A stretch of DNA of 7,326 nt from JACZXQ01 sp036986155 (GCA_036986155.1 BTRA01000142.1:1-7326), one strand, 5' to 3'. Positions 1 through 7,326 are shown, counted from the first letter of the stretch. Notes: generated by a model from the letters alone, not told the origin. Numbers and translations are program-made.

Positions 1-2226
<2,226 letters not shown>

Positions 2227-2239
2227 GAGGTCCGGCCGG

Positions 2240-2950
2240 CTACCAGTCCCGTTCTTCTCTCAGGGATACCGGAGGACCCAGGATCTCCGATAGGATGATC
2301 GCGCGACGGAGTTCGCCCGAGCGCCCACCCCGTTCGCCGAAGAAGCGAAGCATCGTGGAGGACCGGCCCGCCGAAAGGGCGTATAGCTCGTCTTCCTCGA
2401 GGTCTGCCAACCCTACCGAATGCTTATCCTTGTGGGACACGGCGTCGACGGCGGCCACGGCAGCCTCGCGAGCCACTGGCCTGGATCTTGCTTTCACGAG
2501 CGACGTTGGCCGGTGGGGGGTCCCTTCCGCGAACTCGCGGCCCTCTGCCAGGACTTCGTGGTCCACCCGGCCCCCACGCCCCGACACCGGCAAGCGTGAA
2601 GACCGCTCCTCGAACCGGTCTCCGACCTGTGGGATCGGGCGTGCTACGTGACTCACACCAGTATCTCTCGTGCGCATGGGCTCCGGAGCCGAAGCCCGGT
2701 CGAGGGTATCCGGCGTCTCCCCGCGCGCCAACTCGGCGATCTCGGCCCAGATCTCATGGGGCACGAGTCCGTCGGAGGTCTCGGATTCCCCCTCCTCATC
2801 TCCGGTGAGACTCCGGACAAAGTCCACCTCCGTCTCAGCGGGGCGCTGAAGAGCCTTACCCTGTCGGCGCTTCTTTCTCGTCGCGCCTTCCATCATCGAA
2901 ATAACGACGAATAGGCCGATAACCAGAAACTGAATCAGGCCGTCATCCAC
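2240..2950 (-). CDS. Uncharacterised single-pass membrane protein, third gene of the nfeD-floA unit
   Basis: I do not recognise a named family. The protein has 236 residues and starts at GTG, chosen because GGAAGG lies 9 bases upstream and the start falls just before a hydrophobic helix (about residues 5-21). A basic cluster KKRRQGK (about 26-32) follows, so the positive-inside rule puts the rest in the cytoplasm. Residues 35-180 are charged, Pro/Arg/Glu-rich and look disordered. The last ~45 residues look folded or conserved, with EEDELYALSAG and then LRRAIILSEILGPPVSLR, and the chain ends in Asp-Trp. It follows floA by 20 bases and so is probably co-transcribed. In B. subtilis the floA operon also ends with a small membrane protein gene, yqfB, but this one is much longer and I see no sequence likeness. 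A role as a partner of the flotillin or protease is inferred from position only. The tail motif resembles C-termini of other uncharacterised proteins I recall from related phyla; that is unverified memory. Confidence 0.75.
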   Translation of the reverse strand: MDDGLIQFLVIGLFVVISMMEGATRKKRRQGKALQRPAETEVDFVRSLTGDEEGESETSDGLVPHEIWAEIAELARGETPDTLDRASAPEPMRTRDTGVSHVARPIPQVGDRFEERSSRLPVSGRGGRVDHEVLAEGREFAEGTPHRPTSLVKARSRPVAREAAVAAVDAVSHKDKHSVGLADLEEDELYALSAGRSSTMLRFFGERGGRSGELRRAIILSEILGPPVSLREERDW

Positions 2951-2959
2951 GATCGTCTA

Positions 2960-2965
2960 CCTTCC
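2960..2965 (-). promoter_or_regulatory. Ribosome binding site deciding the GTG start of the third operon gene
   Basis: On the minus strand GGAAGG lies 9 bases before the GTG codon at 2950-2948. No ATG occurs in frame before the membrane helix, and the first in-frame Met codons (residues 19 and 20) would delete most of the helix, so this site supports the GTG start. Confidence 0.55.
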
Positions 2966-2970
2966 GCGAA

Positions 2971-3954
2971 TCAGGCGAGCGGCGTGCTGTCGTCTTCATC
3001 CCCACTGGACAACGCCTCACGCATTTTCGTGTCGGACTGGACGTTCTGGAAACGAGCGTAGTCCATGACCCCCAGGTTGCCCGCACGGAAGGCCTCGGCC
3101 ATGGCCAGCGGCACCTCCGCCTGCGCCTTGACCAACTCGGCCTGCATCTCCTGGACGCGTGCCTTCATCTCCTGCTCATGCGCCACGGCCATCGCGCGCC
3201 GCTCCTCGGCTCGGGCCTGAGCCACGCGCTTGTCGGCCTCGGCCTGATCGGTCTGGAGATCCGCGCCGATGTTCTTACCCACATCCACATCCGCGATGTC
3301 GATGGAGAGGATCTCGAACGCCGTGCCCGAGTCGAGACCCTTTTCCAGCACGGTCTTGGAGATGAAGTCGGGGTTCTCCAACACCTCCTTGTGCGTCAGG
3401 GCGGAGCCGATGCTCGACACGATGCCCTCGCCGACCCGGGCCAGAATGGTGTCTTCGCCCGCGCCCCCGACCAGGCGGTTGATGTTGGCGCGCACGGTCA
3501 CGCGCGCCTGCGTGATGAGCTGGATGCCGTCCTTGGCCATGGCGGTGACCTTGGGCGTGTTGATCACCTTCGGGTTCACCGACACCTGGACGGCCTCGAA
3601 CACATCACGCCCCGCAAGGTCTATGGCCGCCGCCTGCTTAAAGGCCAGTTCGATGCTGGCCTTGTCGGCGCTGATCAGCGCTCCCACAACCCGGTGCACG
3701 CTTCCTCCAGCCAGATAGTGTGCCTCCAACTGATCGACGTCCAGATCGATGCCGGCCTTGGTCGCGGTGATGAGCGGCCGCACCACCTGGGGCGGGCTCA
3801 CTTTCCGCAGCCGCATGCCGACGAGCTGGCCCATACTCACCTGCACGCCGGCCGAGATCGCCTCGATCCAGAGACGCACCGGCACGGCCCATACCAGAAT
3901 GAGGACGAAGGCGACCGCGAGGACTAGGAAGATGTTAGCGAGCAGGAGTTCCAT
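2971..3954 (-). CDS. floA: Flotillin-like protein FloA (UPF0365, SPFH family)
   Basis: FloA is a bacterial flotillin. It is a scaffold anchored in the cytoplasmic membrane that oligomerises into foci (functional membrane microdomains) and affects membrane fluidity and the assembly of membrane-bound complexes. The 327 residues match the usual family length (about 330). An N-terminal hydrophobic segment (about residues 3-25) is followed by the family stretch VPVRLWIEAISAGVQV. The SPFH region runs through about 50-230, including KAGIDLDVDQLEAHYLAGG, NPKVINTPKVTAMAKDGIQL and KTVLEKGLDSGTAFEILSID. A Glu/Ala/Arg-rich coiled coil (about 236-285) follows. The end GNLGVMDYARFQNVQSDTKMR is characteristic, with a short acidic tail. 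The ATG start is supported by AAGGA 8 bases upstream. It is 40 bases after nfeD and 20 before the third gene, the classic nfeD-floA pairing. In B. subtilis the cognate operon is under sigma-W; no such promoter was identified here. Confidence 0.97.
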   Translation of the reverse strand: MELLLANIFLVLAVAFVLILVWAVPVRLWIEAISAGVQVSMGQLVGMRLRKVSPPQVVRPLITATKAGIDLDVDQLEAHYLAGGSVHRVVGALISADKASIELAFKQAAAIDLAGRDVFEAVQVSVNPKVINTPKVTAMAKDGIQLITQARVTVRANINRLVGGAGEDTILARVGEGIVSSIGSALTHKEVLENPDFISKTVLEKGLDSGTAFEILSIDIADVDVGKNIGADLQTDQAEADKRVAQARAEERRAMAVAHEQEMKARVQEMQAELVKAQAEVPLAMAEAFRAGNLGVMDYARFQNVQSDTKMREALSSGDEDDSTPLA

Positions 3955-3962
3955 GAGTAGGA

Positions 3963-3967
3963 TCCTT
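3963..3967 (-). promoter_or_regulatory. Ribosome binding site of floA
   Basis: Minus-strand AAGGA within AAAAAGGAT, 8 bases before the floA ATG. It lies in the 40-base nfeD-floA gap, so floA is translated independently even if transcribed from the nfeD promoter. Confidence 0.6.
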
Positions 3968-3994
3968 TTTCAGCGTGTTACGCAGGTCTGAGTC

Positions 3995-5341
3995 TCACGT
4001 GGTCTCGTCGAATGGTCGCACCACGTGACGGTAACCCTCGGAAGACACGACGCGAATGGGGGTGCCCTCCTCGATCCACTCGGATTCGGAGACCACGTCG
4101 AGCCGTTCATCCAGGAAGAGTCCGGTGCCGGACGGGCGTAGGTCGGTGATGGCCACACCCTCGGAGCCGACGAGGTCGGGTCGCGCGAGCGCCGCCTCGT
4201 AACCGGTTTCACGGTCGGTACGGGAGGCGAGGAAGATCCGCGATCGGAAGAGGCGATCGCTGTGTGGCAGCCGTTTCAGGATCGCCCAGCCCGTGACGAG
4301 GATGATCGCCACCGTCGTGGTGAGCACCCACCCGGCCGTGGTCAGGTCGGCGGTAATAGCCGTGTCGCCCACCAGGCTCATGTAGAGCCCCCCGAGAATA
4401 CCGGCGCCTCCAAGCACGCCGAACAATCCGAAGCCGGGGATGACGAAGACCTCGACGGCCACGAGCACGGATCCCGCGCCGATGATCAACAGTTCCTCCA
4501 TCCCGGCCAGGCCGATGATCAGGTGCGAGCCGAAGAACAGCGATAGCGACAGGAGGCCTGCCGCCCCCGCCAAGCCGAGGCCCGGCGTCTTGATTTCGAT
4601 CAACAGGCCGAGAAACCCCAGGGAAAGCAGGAACGGTGAGATCACCGGGTGAGACAGAAGCCGCACGATGCGCTCCGCCCAATTCACCCTCGTCTCGATG
4701 ATGTCGGCCCCGGATGCTCCCACGATCTCCAGCAACGCAGCCAGGTCGTCCACCTGCTCGGCATACCCGACTGCAACGGCCTCTTCGGTGGTGAGCGTGA
4801 GCAGCTTGCCCTCGGCGACCACACCGGTGATCTCGATGGACTCGTCCACCATGGCCTCCGCAACGGCGGGGTCGAGCCCCCGAGCCTCGGCCAGAGCGCG
4901 CATCTCGCTCCTCATGGCCGAGACGATCTTTTCGGAAGCCTTGGTCCCCGATCCATCCACCGGCGTCGCGGCACCGATGACCGAGCCGGGTCGCATGTAG
5001 ATCCGATTCGTGGCGAGTGAGATCAAGGCACCCGCCGAAAAGGCCCGGCGGTTCACGAAGGCGTAGACCGGGACTTCAGCGTCGGCGATGGCGTCGGCAA
5101 TGCGCTCTGCCGCATCCACGCGCCCACCCGGAGTGTCCATATCGAGGATTACAGCCAGCGCGCCAGCGCGCTCGGCATCGTCGATGCTGCGCTCGATGAA
5201 GGGCGCCAGACCGAGCTCGATCATGCCGGAAACCGGTACGCGGTATAGGACCCGACCGGTCTGGGCACGTACAGGCGCGGCGACAATGGCCAGCGCAGCG
5301 AACGCCGTCACACTCATGCTCACGGATCTCAAAACCGACAT
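3995..5341 (-). CDS. nfeD: Long-form NfeD: exported ClpP-class serine protease with membrane region and C-terminal OB-fold
   Basis: This is a 448-residue long NfeD (YqeZ type), the usual genomic partner of stomatin/flotillin proteins. A signal peptide spans about residues 1-26 (cleavage likely after VRA, before Gln27). A ClpP/SppA-like domain covers about 30-215: DMDTPGG at 67-73 is the oxyanion-type motif, Ser102 in AFSAGALIS is the likely nucleophile, and Lys138 in ASEKIVS the likely general base. This is the Ser/Lys dyad arrangement of archaeal 1510-N. Hydrophobic segments at about 233-250, 255-278, 284-301, 305-325 and 337-355 form the membrane region. The NfeD OB-fold follows at about 385-448 (GVAITDLRPSGTGLFLDERLDVVSE split over strands). 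The domain order implies an outside-facing protease and a cytoplasmic OB-fold. In the archaeal pair the protease cuts the stomatin C-terminus; whether it acts on FloA here is inference. The start codon is uncertain: only a weak GGGATG precedes the ATG used, and an in-frame ATG at residue 9 would still leave a signal peptide. Confidence 0.93.
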   Translation of the reverse strand: MSVLRSVSMSVTAFAALAIVAAPVRAQTGRVLYRVPVSGMIELGLAPFIERSIDDAERAGALAVILDMDTPGGRVDAAERIADAIADAEVPVYAFVNRRAFSAGALISLATNRIYMRPGSVIGAATPVDGSGTKASEKIVSAMRSEMRALAEARGLDPAVAEAMVDESIEITGVVAEGKLLTLTTEEAVAVGYAEQVDDLAALLEIVGASGADIIETRVNWAERIVRLLSHPVISPFLLSLGFLGLLIEIKTPGLGLAGAAGLLSLSLFFGSHLIIGLAGMEELLIIGAGSVLVAVEVFVIPGFGLFGVLGGAGILGGLYMSLVGDTAITADLTTAGWVLTTTVAIILVTGWAILKRLPHSDRLFRSRIFLASRTDRETGYEAALARPDLVGSEGVAITDLRPSGTGLFLDERLDVVSESEWIEEGTPIRVVSSEGYRHVVRPFDETT

Positions 5342-5381
5342 TTCATCCCATCCCTACTCTGGGAGTTCCGGTATGATGCTG

Positions 5382-5394
5382 TGCGCGACGCGCA
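5382..5394. promoter_or_regulatory. Perfect 13-bp inverted repeat upstream of nfeD
   Basis: TGCGCG-A-CGCGCA, two 6-base arms around one central base, centred about 47 bases before the nfeD start. It could be an operator for the nfeD-floA unit, but CG-rich palindromes arise easily in GC-rich DNA. I found no convincing -10/-35 pair beside it. Confidence 0.25.
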
Positions 5395-5443
5395 GGACTT
5401 CTACCAAACACCAATTAAGCTACCGCCCCGCCACTCGCCGGAC

Positions 5444-5476
5444 AAAAAAAAGTCCGTCACCCGGGTGGGACGACGG
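5444..5476 (-). terminator. Probable rho-independent terminator of the lipoprotein gene
   Basis: Read on the minus strand, 26 bases after the lipoprotein stop codon, CCGTC (5476-5472) pairs with GACGG (5458-5454) around a 13-base GC-rich loop that contains CACCCGGGTG. Two bases later comes a run of eight T (5451-5444). The stem is only 5 pairs but the T run is clean and well placed. It would separate the lipoprotein transcript from the nfeD unit transcribed in the same direction. Confidence 0.5.
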
Positions 5477-5501
5477 CTGGCGTGCAGTCGCGAATCGCCC
5501 C

Positions 5502-6242
5502 TCAGGGCAACTCGGCGCCGAGCAACAAGGCGGCGTAATAGGCCCTGCGAATCGCCGTGGTGTAGTCCCCGGCGTCGATCGCGCTGCCCGCACCCTTGGC
5601 CAGCCGCTCCGCCCTCCGTAGCGTCTCTTCCGGATACGTTTCTCGATCCCCAATCCTTCCCAGAGCATCCTCCGCAATCGCCCGAAGCAGGGTTGCGAGC
5701 CGGCTTGGGGTCACCTCTCTCAACGCGTCCGAAGCCTCGAGCAACGCTCGAACGGCAGTCTGGGTGGCGCCCACATCGAGTGCAGCCCGCGCCCGTCGAT
5801 GCGCGGTGGTCGCCAATTCGACACGCTGCTCGATGCTCGGGGCTAGATCGTCCGGTGTCAGCCCGTCGATGATCGACAGCGCATCGCCGACCTCGTCAGT
5901 GGCGACGATAAGCGCCTCGAGACCCAGGCTCTCCGCAATAGCCGGAGCGGCCTGGACGTACACTTCGGCGCGCGCGGCGCGCGCGGCGGCCAGCGTCATG
6001 TCCCACGATGCCTCCCACTTCTCCGACACGTCGCGGAGATCGTCGGCACGTCCGGATTCGGCTACGAGGCCGGGCAGTCCCGAGCGGTCCAACACGAGGA
6101 GGAGTGCACCCTGGGTCTCGGCGGACACCACTACGCCCAATGGGTCGGATGCAGAGTCTTCGCACCCACCGAGCACGGCGCTGAGCGTGAGAACGCCTGC
6201 GAGCGAGAGGTGGAAAGTGCGGGTGCGTGTTGGTTGGCGCAT
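5502..6242 (-). CDS. Putative lipoprotein of unknown function, all-helical with internal repeat
   Basis: I do not recognise a named family. From the chosen ATG at 6242 the protein has 246 residues and begins with a lipoprotein signal peptide: Arg-rich n-region (Arg2, Arg6, Arg8), hydrophobic core (about 10-23) and the lipobox LGGC with Cys27. The frame stays open upstream to an ATG at 6341, but that start would put 33 residues without signal-peptide features before the signal, so the inner start is preferred. Neither start has a good Shine-Dalgarno sequence. The mature part is Ala/Leu/Arg/Glu-rich and should be mostly helical. Residues 140-174 and 207-241 align with each other at 10 of 35 positions (shared Ala144/211, Asp156/223, Gly158/225, Ala163/230, Arg165/232), pointing to a duplicated helical hairpin. 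A peripheral or outer-membrane-attached scaffold role is possible but is not shown. It is transcribed away from the TetR gene, and a terminator follows. Confidence 0.75.
   Translation of the reverse strand: MRQPTRTRTFHLSLAGVLTLSAVLGGCEDSASDPLGVVVSAETQGALLLVLDRSGLPGLVAESGRADDLRDVSEKWEASWDMTLAAARAARAEVYVQAAPAIAESLGLEALIVATDEVGDALSIIDGLTPDDLAPSIEQRVELATTAHRRARAALDVGATQTAVRALLEASDALREVTPSRLATLLRAIAEDALGRIGDRETYPEETLRRAERLAKGAGSAIDAGDYTTAIRRAYYAALLLGAELP
5520..5825 (-). repeat. Two diverged copies of a ~35-residue helical repeat within the lipoprotein
   Basis: Copy 1 is encoded at 5721-5825 (residues 140-174) and copy 2 at 5520-5624 (residues 207-241), offset by 67 residues. The common pattern is A(6)A(2)A-[LI]-D-x-G-x(3)-T-A-[VI]-R-x(4)-A-x(3)-L. 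The likeness is at protein level only; the DNA copies are diverged. The reading as helix-turn-helix units, TPR-like in feel, is inference. Confidence 0.45.
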
Positions 6243-6248
6243 GGTGCT

Positions 6249-6278
6249 AAGGTAGAACATCCGGGGCCATGGGATCAA
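6249..6278 (-). promoter_or_regulatory. Candidate sigma70-type promoter giving a leaderless lipoprotein mRNA
   Basis: On the minus strand TTGATC (6278-6273) and TACCTT (6254-6249) are separated by 18 bases. Six bases after the -10-like box comes the ATG at 6242, so transcription would start at or next to the start codon. This would explain why no Shine-Dalgarno sequence precedes the gene. The -35 matches 4 of 6 and the -10 3 of 6 consensus positions, so the call is tentative. Confidence 0.35.
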
Positions 6279-6292
6279 TCGCTCCGGTCTGC

Positions 6293-6313
6293 GGGTCCAT
6301 TCTGAGGGTCCAT
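6293..6313. repeat. 8-bp direct repeat GGGTCCAT, 13-bp period
   Basis: GGGTCCAT occurs at 6293-6300 and 6306-6313 in the divergent intergenic region between the lipoprotein gene and the TetR gene. It lies just upstream of the candidate lipoprotein promoter. It may be a chance repeat or a regulator site. Confidence 0.3.
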
Positions 6314-6348
6314 CGGCTTGCTCTCCCGCGAGCTGGTGCATAGGTTCC

Positions 6349-6369
6349 CGTTCGGACGCTCGTTCGGAC
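6349..6369. repeat. 9-bp direct repeat CGTTCGGAC, 12-bp period
   Basis: CGTTCGGAC occurs at 6349-6357 and 6361-6369, about one helical turn apart (12 bases), and just before the AT-rich island that precedes the TetR gene. The spacing would place two bound proteins on nearly the same DNA face. Binding is not shown. Confidence 0.4.
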
Positions 6370-6380
6370 CCGACCGAGAG

Positions 6381-6440
6381 TCTTGATATGGTTACTGTAC
6401 AACATGTTAGCGCGCTGTATTCGCGTTATTTAAAAGGTGA
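6381..6440 (+). promoter_or_regulatory. AT-rich control region upstream of the TetR regulator
   Basis: This 60-base island is visibly richer in A/T than anything around it. It carries TTGATA (6383-6388), a possible -35, and short palindromes TGTACA (6396-6401) and AACATGTT (6401-6408). A weak -10 such as TGTTAG (6405-6410) would sit 16 bases after TTGATA. It is in frame with the regulator and could be read as its first codons from an ATG at 6388, but the codons (TTA, AAA, GTA, ACT) are unlike the rest of the gene. I read it as promoter/operator DNA, the kind of place where a TetR protein represses itself. Confidence 0.4.
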
Positions 6441-6463
6441 TGGAGCCCGCGTTCCCCCCGCCC

Positions 6464-6469
6464 GAGGAG
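6464..6469 (+). promoter_or_regulatory. Ribosome binding site favouring a TTG start for the TetR gene
   Basis: GAGGAG ends 5 bases before the in-frame TTG at 6475. The alternative ATG at 6388 has only a distant GAGAG before it. Confidence 0.5.
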
Positions 6470-6474
6470 TCCCC

Positions 6475-7119
6475 TTGGAGGAGCAAAGCCGGTACGACGC
6501 CAAACTCACGCGCATCCTGAGTGAGGCAGCTGTCGTGTTTGCCGAGAAGGGGTATGACGGGGCCAGCATCCGGGACATTTCCGCGGCGGCCGGTGTGAGC
6601 CTTTCCGGCCTGTACTATTATGTGCGGAGCAAAGAGGAGCTGCTGTACCTGATTCAGCGTCAGTGCTTCCAGACGATCCTCGACCAACTAGACGCTGCAC
6701 TTTGCGCCGTGAGCGACCCCGAGCAGCGTCTGACCCTGCTGATCAGCAACCATTTGGGGTTCTTCGCCAGCAACATGAGCGAGATGAAGGTGCTGTCGCA
6801 CGAGGCGGATGTACTGTCCGGGGACTACGCCCGGGAGATCACCGACCAGAAGCGGGAATATTCGGCCATCGTGAGCGATCTCCTCCGTACCCTGGCACCG
6901 CAGGCCCAGAGCGTCGATCTTCGGAGGGCTACATTCTCGCTGTTTGGGATGATGAACTGGATCTACACTTGGTACCGCCCAGACCGAGACGGCCCGGTGA
7001 ATGTGCTGGCGACCGAGATGACGCACTTGTTCCTCCGTGGGTTTGGATCGGGAATTCAACGCGGAGGCACCGAGCGCAGCGGTGGCCGCAGCGCGACCTC
7101 GATGCGGCGTAGCGTGTGA
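6475..7119 (+). CDS. TetR-family transcriptional regulator, FadR-like
   Basis: This is a DNA-binding repressor of the TetR fold, with 214 residues from the chosen TTG start, a normal family length. The helix-turn-helix is at about residues 30-49 (GASIRDISAAAGVSLSGLYYY, split by the turn at Gly40-Val41), preceded by helix 1 with AVVFAEKGYDG and followed by RSKEELLYLI. The C-terminal half contains NHLGFFASNMSEMKVLSHEA, then SGDYAREI and KREY (about 92-130). This pattern is known from FadR-type regulators that sense acyl-CoA. The last ~20 residues are Gly/Arg/Ser-rich and probably disordered. The start choice rests on GAGGAG at 5 bases and on the odd codon use of the 29 codons between the ATG at 6388 and this TTG; if the ATG is used the protein has 243 residues. 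A crotonase-family gene follows 107 bases downstream on the same strand, which supports a role in fatty-acid degradation control. The ligand is inferred. Confidence 0.92.
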   Translation: MEEQSRYDAKLTRILSEAAVVFAEKGYDGASIRDISAAAGVSLSGLYYYVRSKEELLYLIQRQCFQTILDQLDAALCAVSDPEQRLTLLISNHLGFFASNMSEMKVLSHEADVLSGDYAREITDQKREYSAIVSDLLRTLAPQAQSVDLRRATFSLFGMMNWIYTWYRPDRDGPVNVLATEMTHLFLRGFGSGIQRGGTERSGGRSATSMRRSV

Positions 7120-7226
7120 AGCGAAGACACGGAGCGGCCCGAACGATGGAACCCGCCGGGTATATGCTTCTTGGTGTAATGAACTCGAGACTGTCGGAAG
7201 AGACGAACCCCAGGTAAGGAAAACAC
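7120..7226 (+). other. Intergenic gap between the TetR gene and the crotonase gene
   Basis: There is no open frame with coding signs. It holds a perfect 11-bp inverted repeat ACCCG-C-CGGGT (7151-7161) followed by TATATG, but no T run, so it is not a convincing terminator. It could be an operator or the start of a short leader. Co-transcription of the two genes remains possible. Confidence 0.3.
7217..7220 (+). promoter_or_regulatory. Ribosome binding site of the crotonase-family gene
   Basis: AGGA within TAAGGA, 6 bases before the ATG at 7227; this fixes the start of the truncated gene. Confidence 0.6.
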
Positions 7227-7326
7227 ATGTCGGAGAAGACGCTGGTTCGATACGAAGTACAGCACGGCGTGGGTGTGATCACACTCGATGACCCGCCCGC
7301 CAACACCTACACCTACGAGATGATGG
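7227..7326 (+). CDS. Enoyl-CoA hydratase/isomerase (crotonase) family protein, 3'-truncated
   Basis: Only the first 33 codons are in the window. The visible N-terminus, YEVQHGVGVITLDDPPANTY, is the typical first beta-hairpin of the crotonase fold: a strand with GVGVITL followed by the [DN]xPPxN turn that leads into the first helix. Family members hydrate enoyl-CoA in beta-oxidation or catalyse related acyl-CoA reactions in the cytoplasm. The substrate cannot be told because the oxyanion-hole and catalytic Glu regions lie outside the window. The gene follows a FadR-like TetR regulator, which fits a regulated fatty-acid or acyl-CoA catabolic locus. Confidence 0.85.
   Translation, partial: MSEKTLVRYEVQHGVGVITLDDPPANTYTYEMM

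Noticed and set aside
3178..3927. 249-codon open frame antisense to floA
   Set aside because: The translation is His/Arg/Asp-rich without motifs and is fully explained as a shadow of the floA reading frame.
5439..5456. CGGAC-A8-GTCCG hairpin as a terminator or as a special element
   Set aside because: The homopolymer forms the loop and not the tail, so it does not work as a terminator by itself. The T8 run is better explained as the tail of the adjoining CCGTC/GACGG stem on the minus strand.
5520..5580. C-terminal RRAYYAALLL of the lipoprotein as a HEPN-type toxin domain
   Set aside because: Only a generic helix pattern is shared. The Rx4-6H ribonuclease motif is absent and the protein is exported as a lipoprotein.
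5968..5992. GC-only alternating tract (repeated GCGCGCG) in the lipoprotein gene
   Set aside because: It simply encodes an Ala/Arg-rich helix segment in GC-rich codons; there is no sign of a phase-variable repeat, since the unit number is small and the frame is intact.
5596..6255. 219-codon open frame antisense to the lipoprotein gene
   Set aside because: Ser/Arg/Ala-rich composition without motifs. The opposite strand has a proper lipobox signal peptide and a following terminator, so the minus-strand frame is the gene.
7151..7166. ACCCGCCGGGT followed by TATATG as terminator of the TetR gene or promoter of the crotonase gene
   Set aside because: The stem is too short once a loop is allowed and no T run follows; no -35 box stands at the right distance from TATATG.

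Overview
The window is a GC-rich stretch of bacterial chromosome, densely coded, with seven protein genes. Two of them are cut by the window edges. I see no tRNA, rRNA, CRISPR array, insertion sequence or phage gene. The gene styles suggest a high-GC, didermal bacterium: a lipobox lipoprotein, an Sec-exported long NfeD, a cytosolic-type aconitase A, and several Arg/Ala/Glu-rich uncharacterised proteins. A soil or marine Gemmatimonadota-like lineage would fit, but this is a guess from overall style and not from a marker gene.

Layout: (1) bases 1-2226, plus strand, the C-terminal four fifths of aconitase AcnA (TCA cycle). (2) Bases 2240-5341, minus strand, a compact three-gene unit transcribed nfeD, then floA, then an uncharacterised single-pass membrane protein. 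The gaps are 40 and 20 bases. It runs convergently into acnA with only 13 bases between the stop codons. (3) Bases 5502-6242, minus strand, a helical lipoprotein of unknown function, followed by a likely rho-independent terminator that separates it from nfeD. (4) Bases 6243-6474, a divergent intergenic region with short direct repeats, a candidate leaderless promoter for the lipoprotein and an AT-rich island before the regulator. (5) Bases 6475-7119, plus strand, a TetR-family regulator with a FadR-like C-terminal half. (6) From 7227, plus strand, the start of an enoyl-CoA hydratase/isomerase (crotonase) family gene that leaves the window.

How the genes may work together: NfeD (ClpP-like membrane serine protease plus OB-fold) and FloA (bacterial flotillin) are a known pair in membrane microdomain organisation and envelope stress. 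The third gene sits in the slot that yqfB occupies in the Bacillus subtilis yqeZ-yqfA-yqfB operon, yet it does not look like a small YqfB and may be a lineage-specific partner. The TetR regulator and the crotonase gene form a plausible acyl-CoA-responsive fatty-acid degradation locus.

The most interesting items are the uncharacterised third gene of the flotillin operon, with its conserved-looking C-terminal tail; the internal duplication in the lipoprotein; and the repeat-bearing divergent control region. I did not find evidence of a wholly new system.
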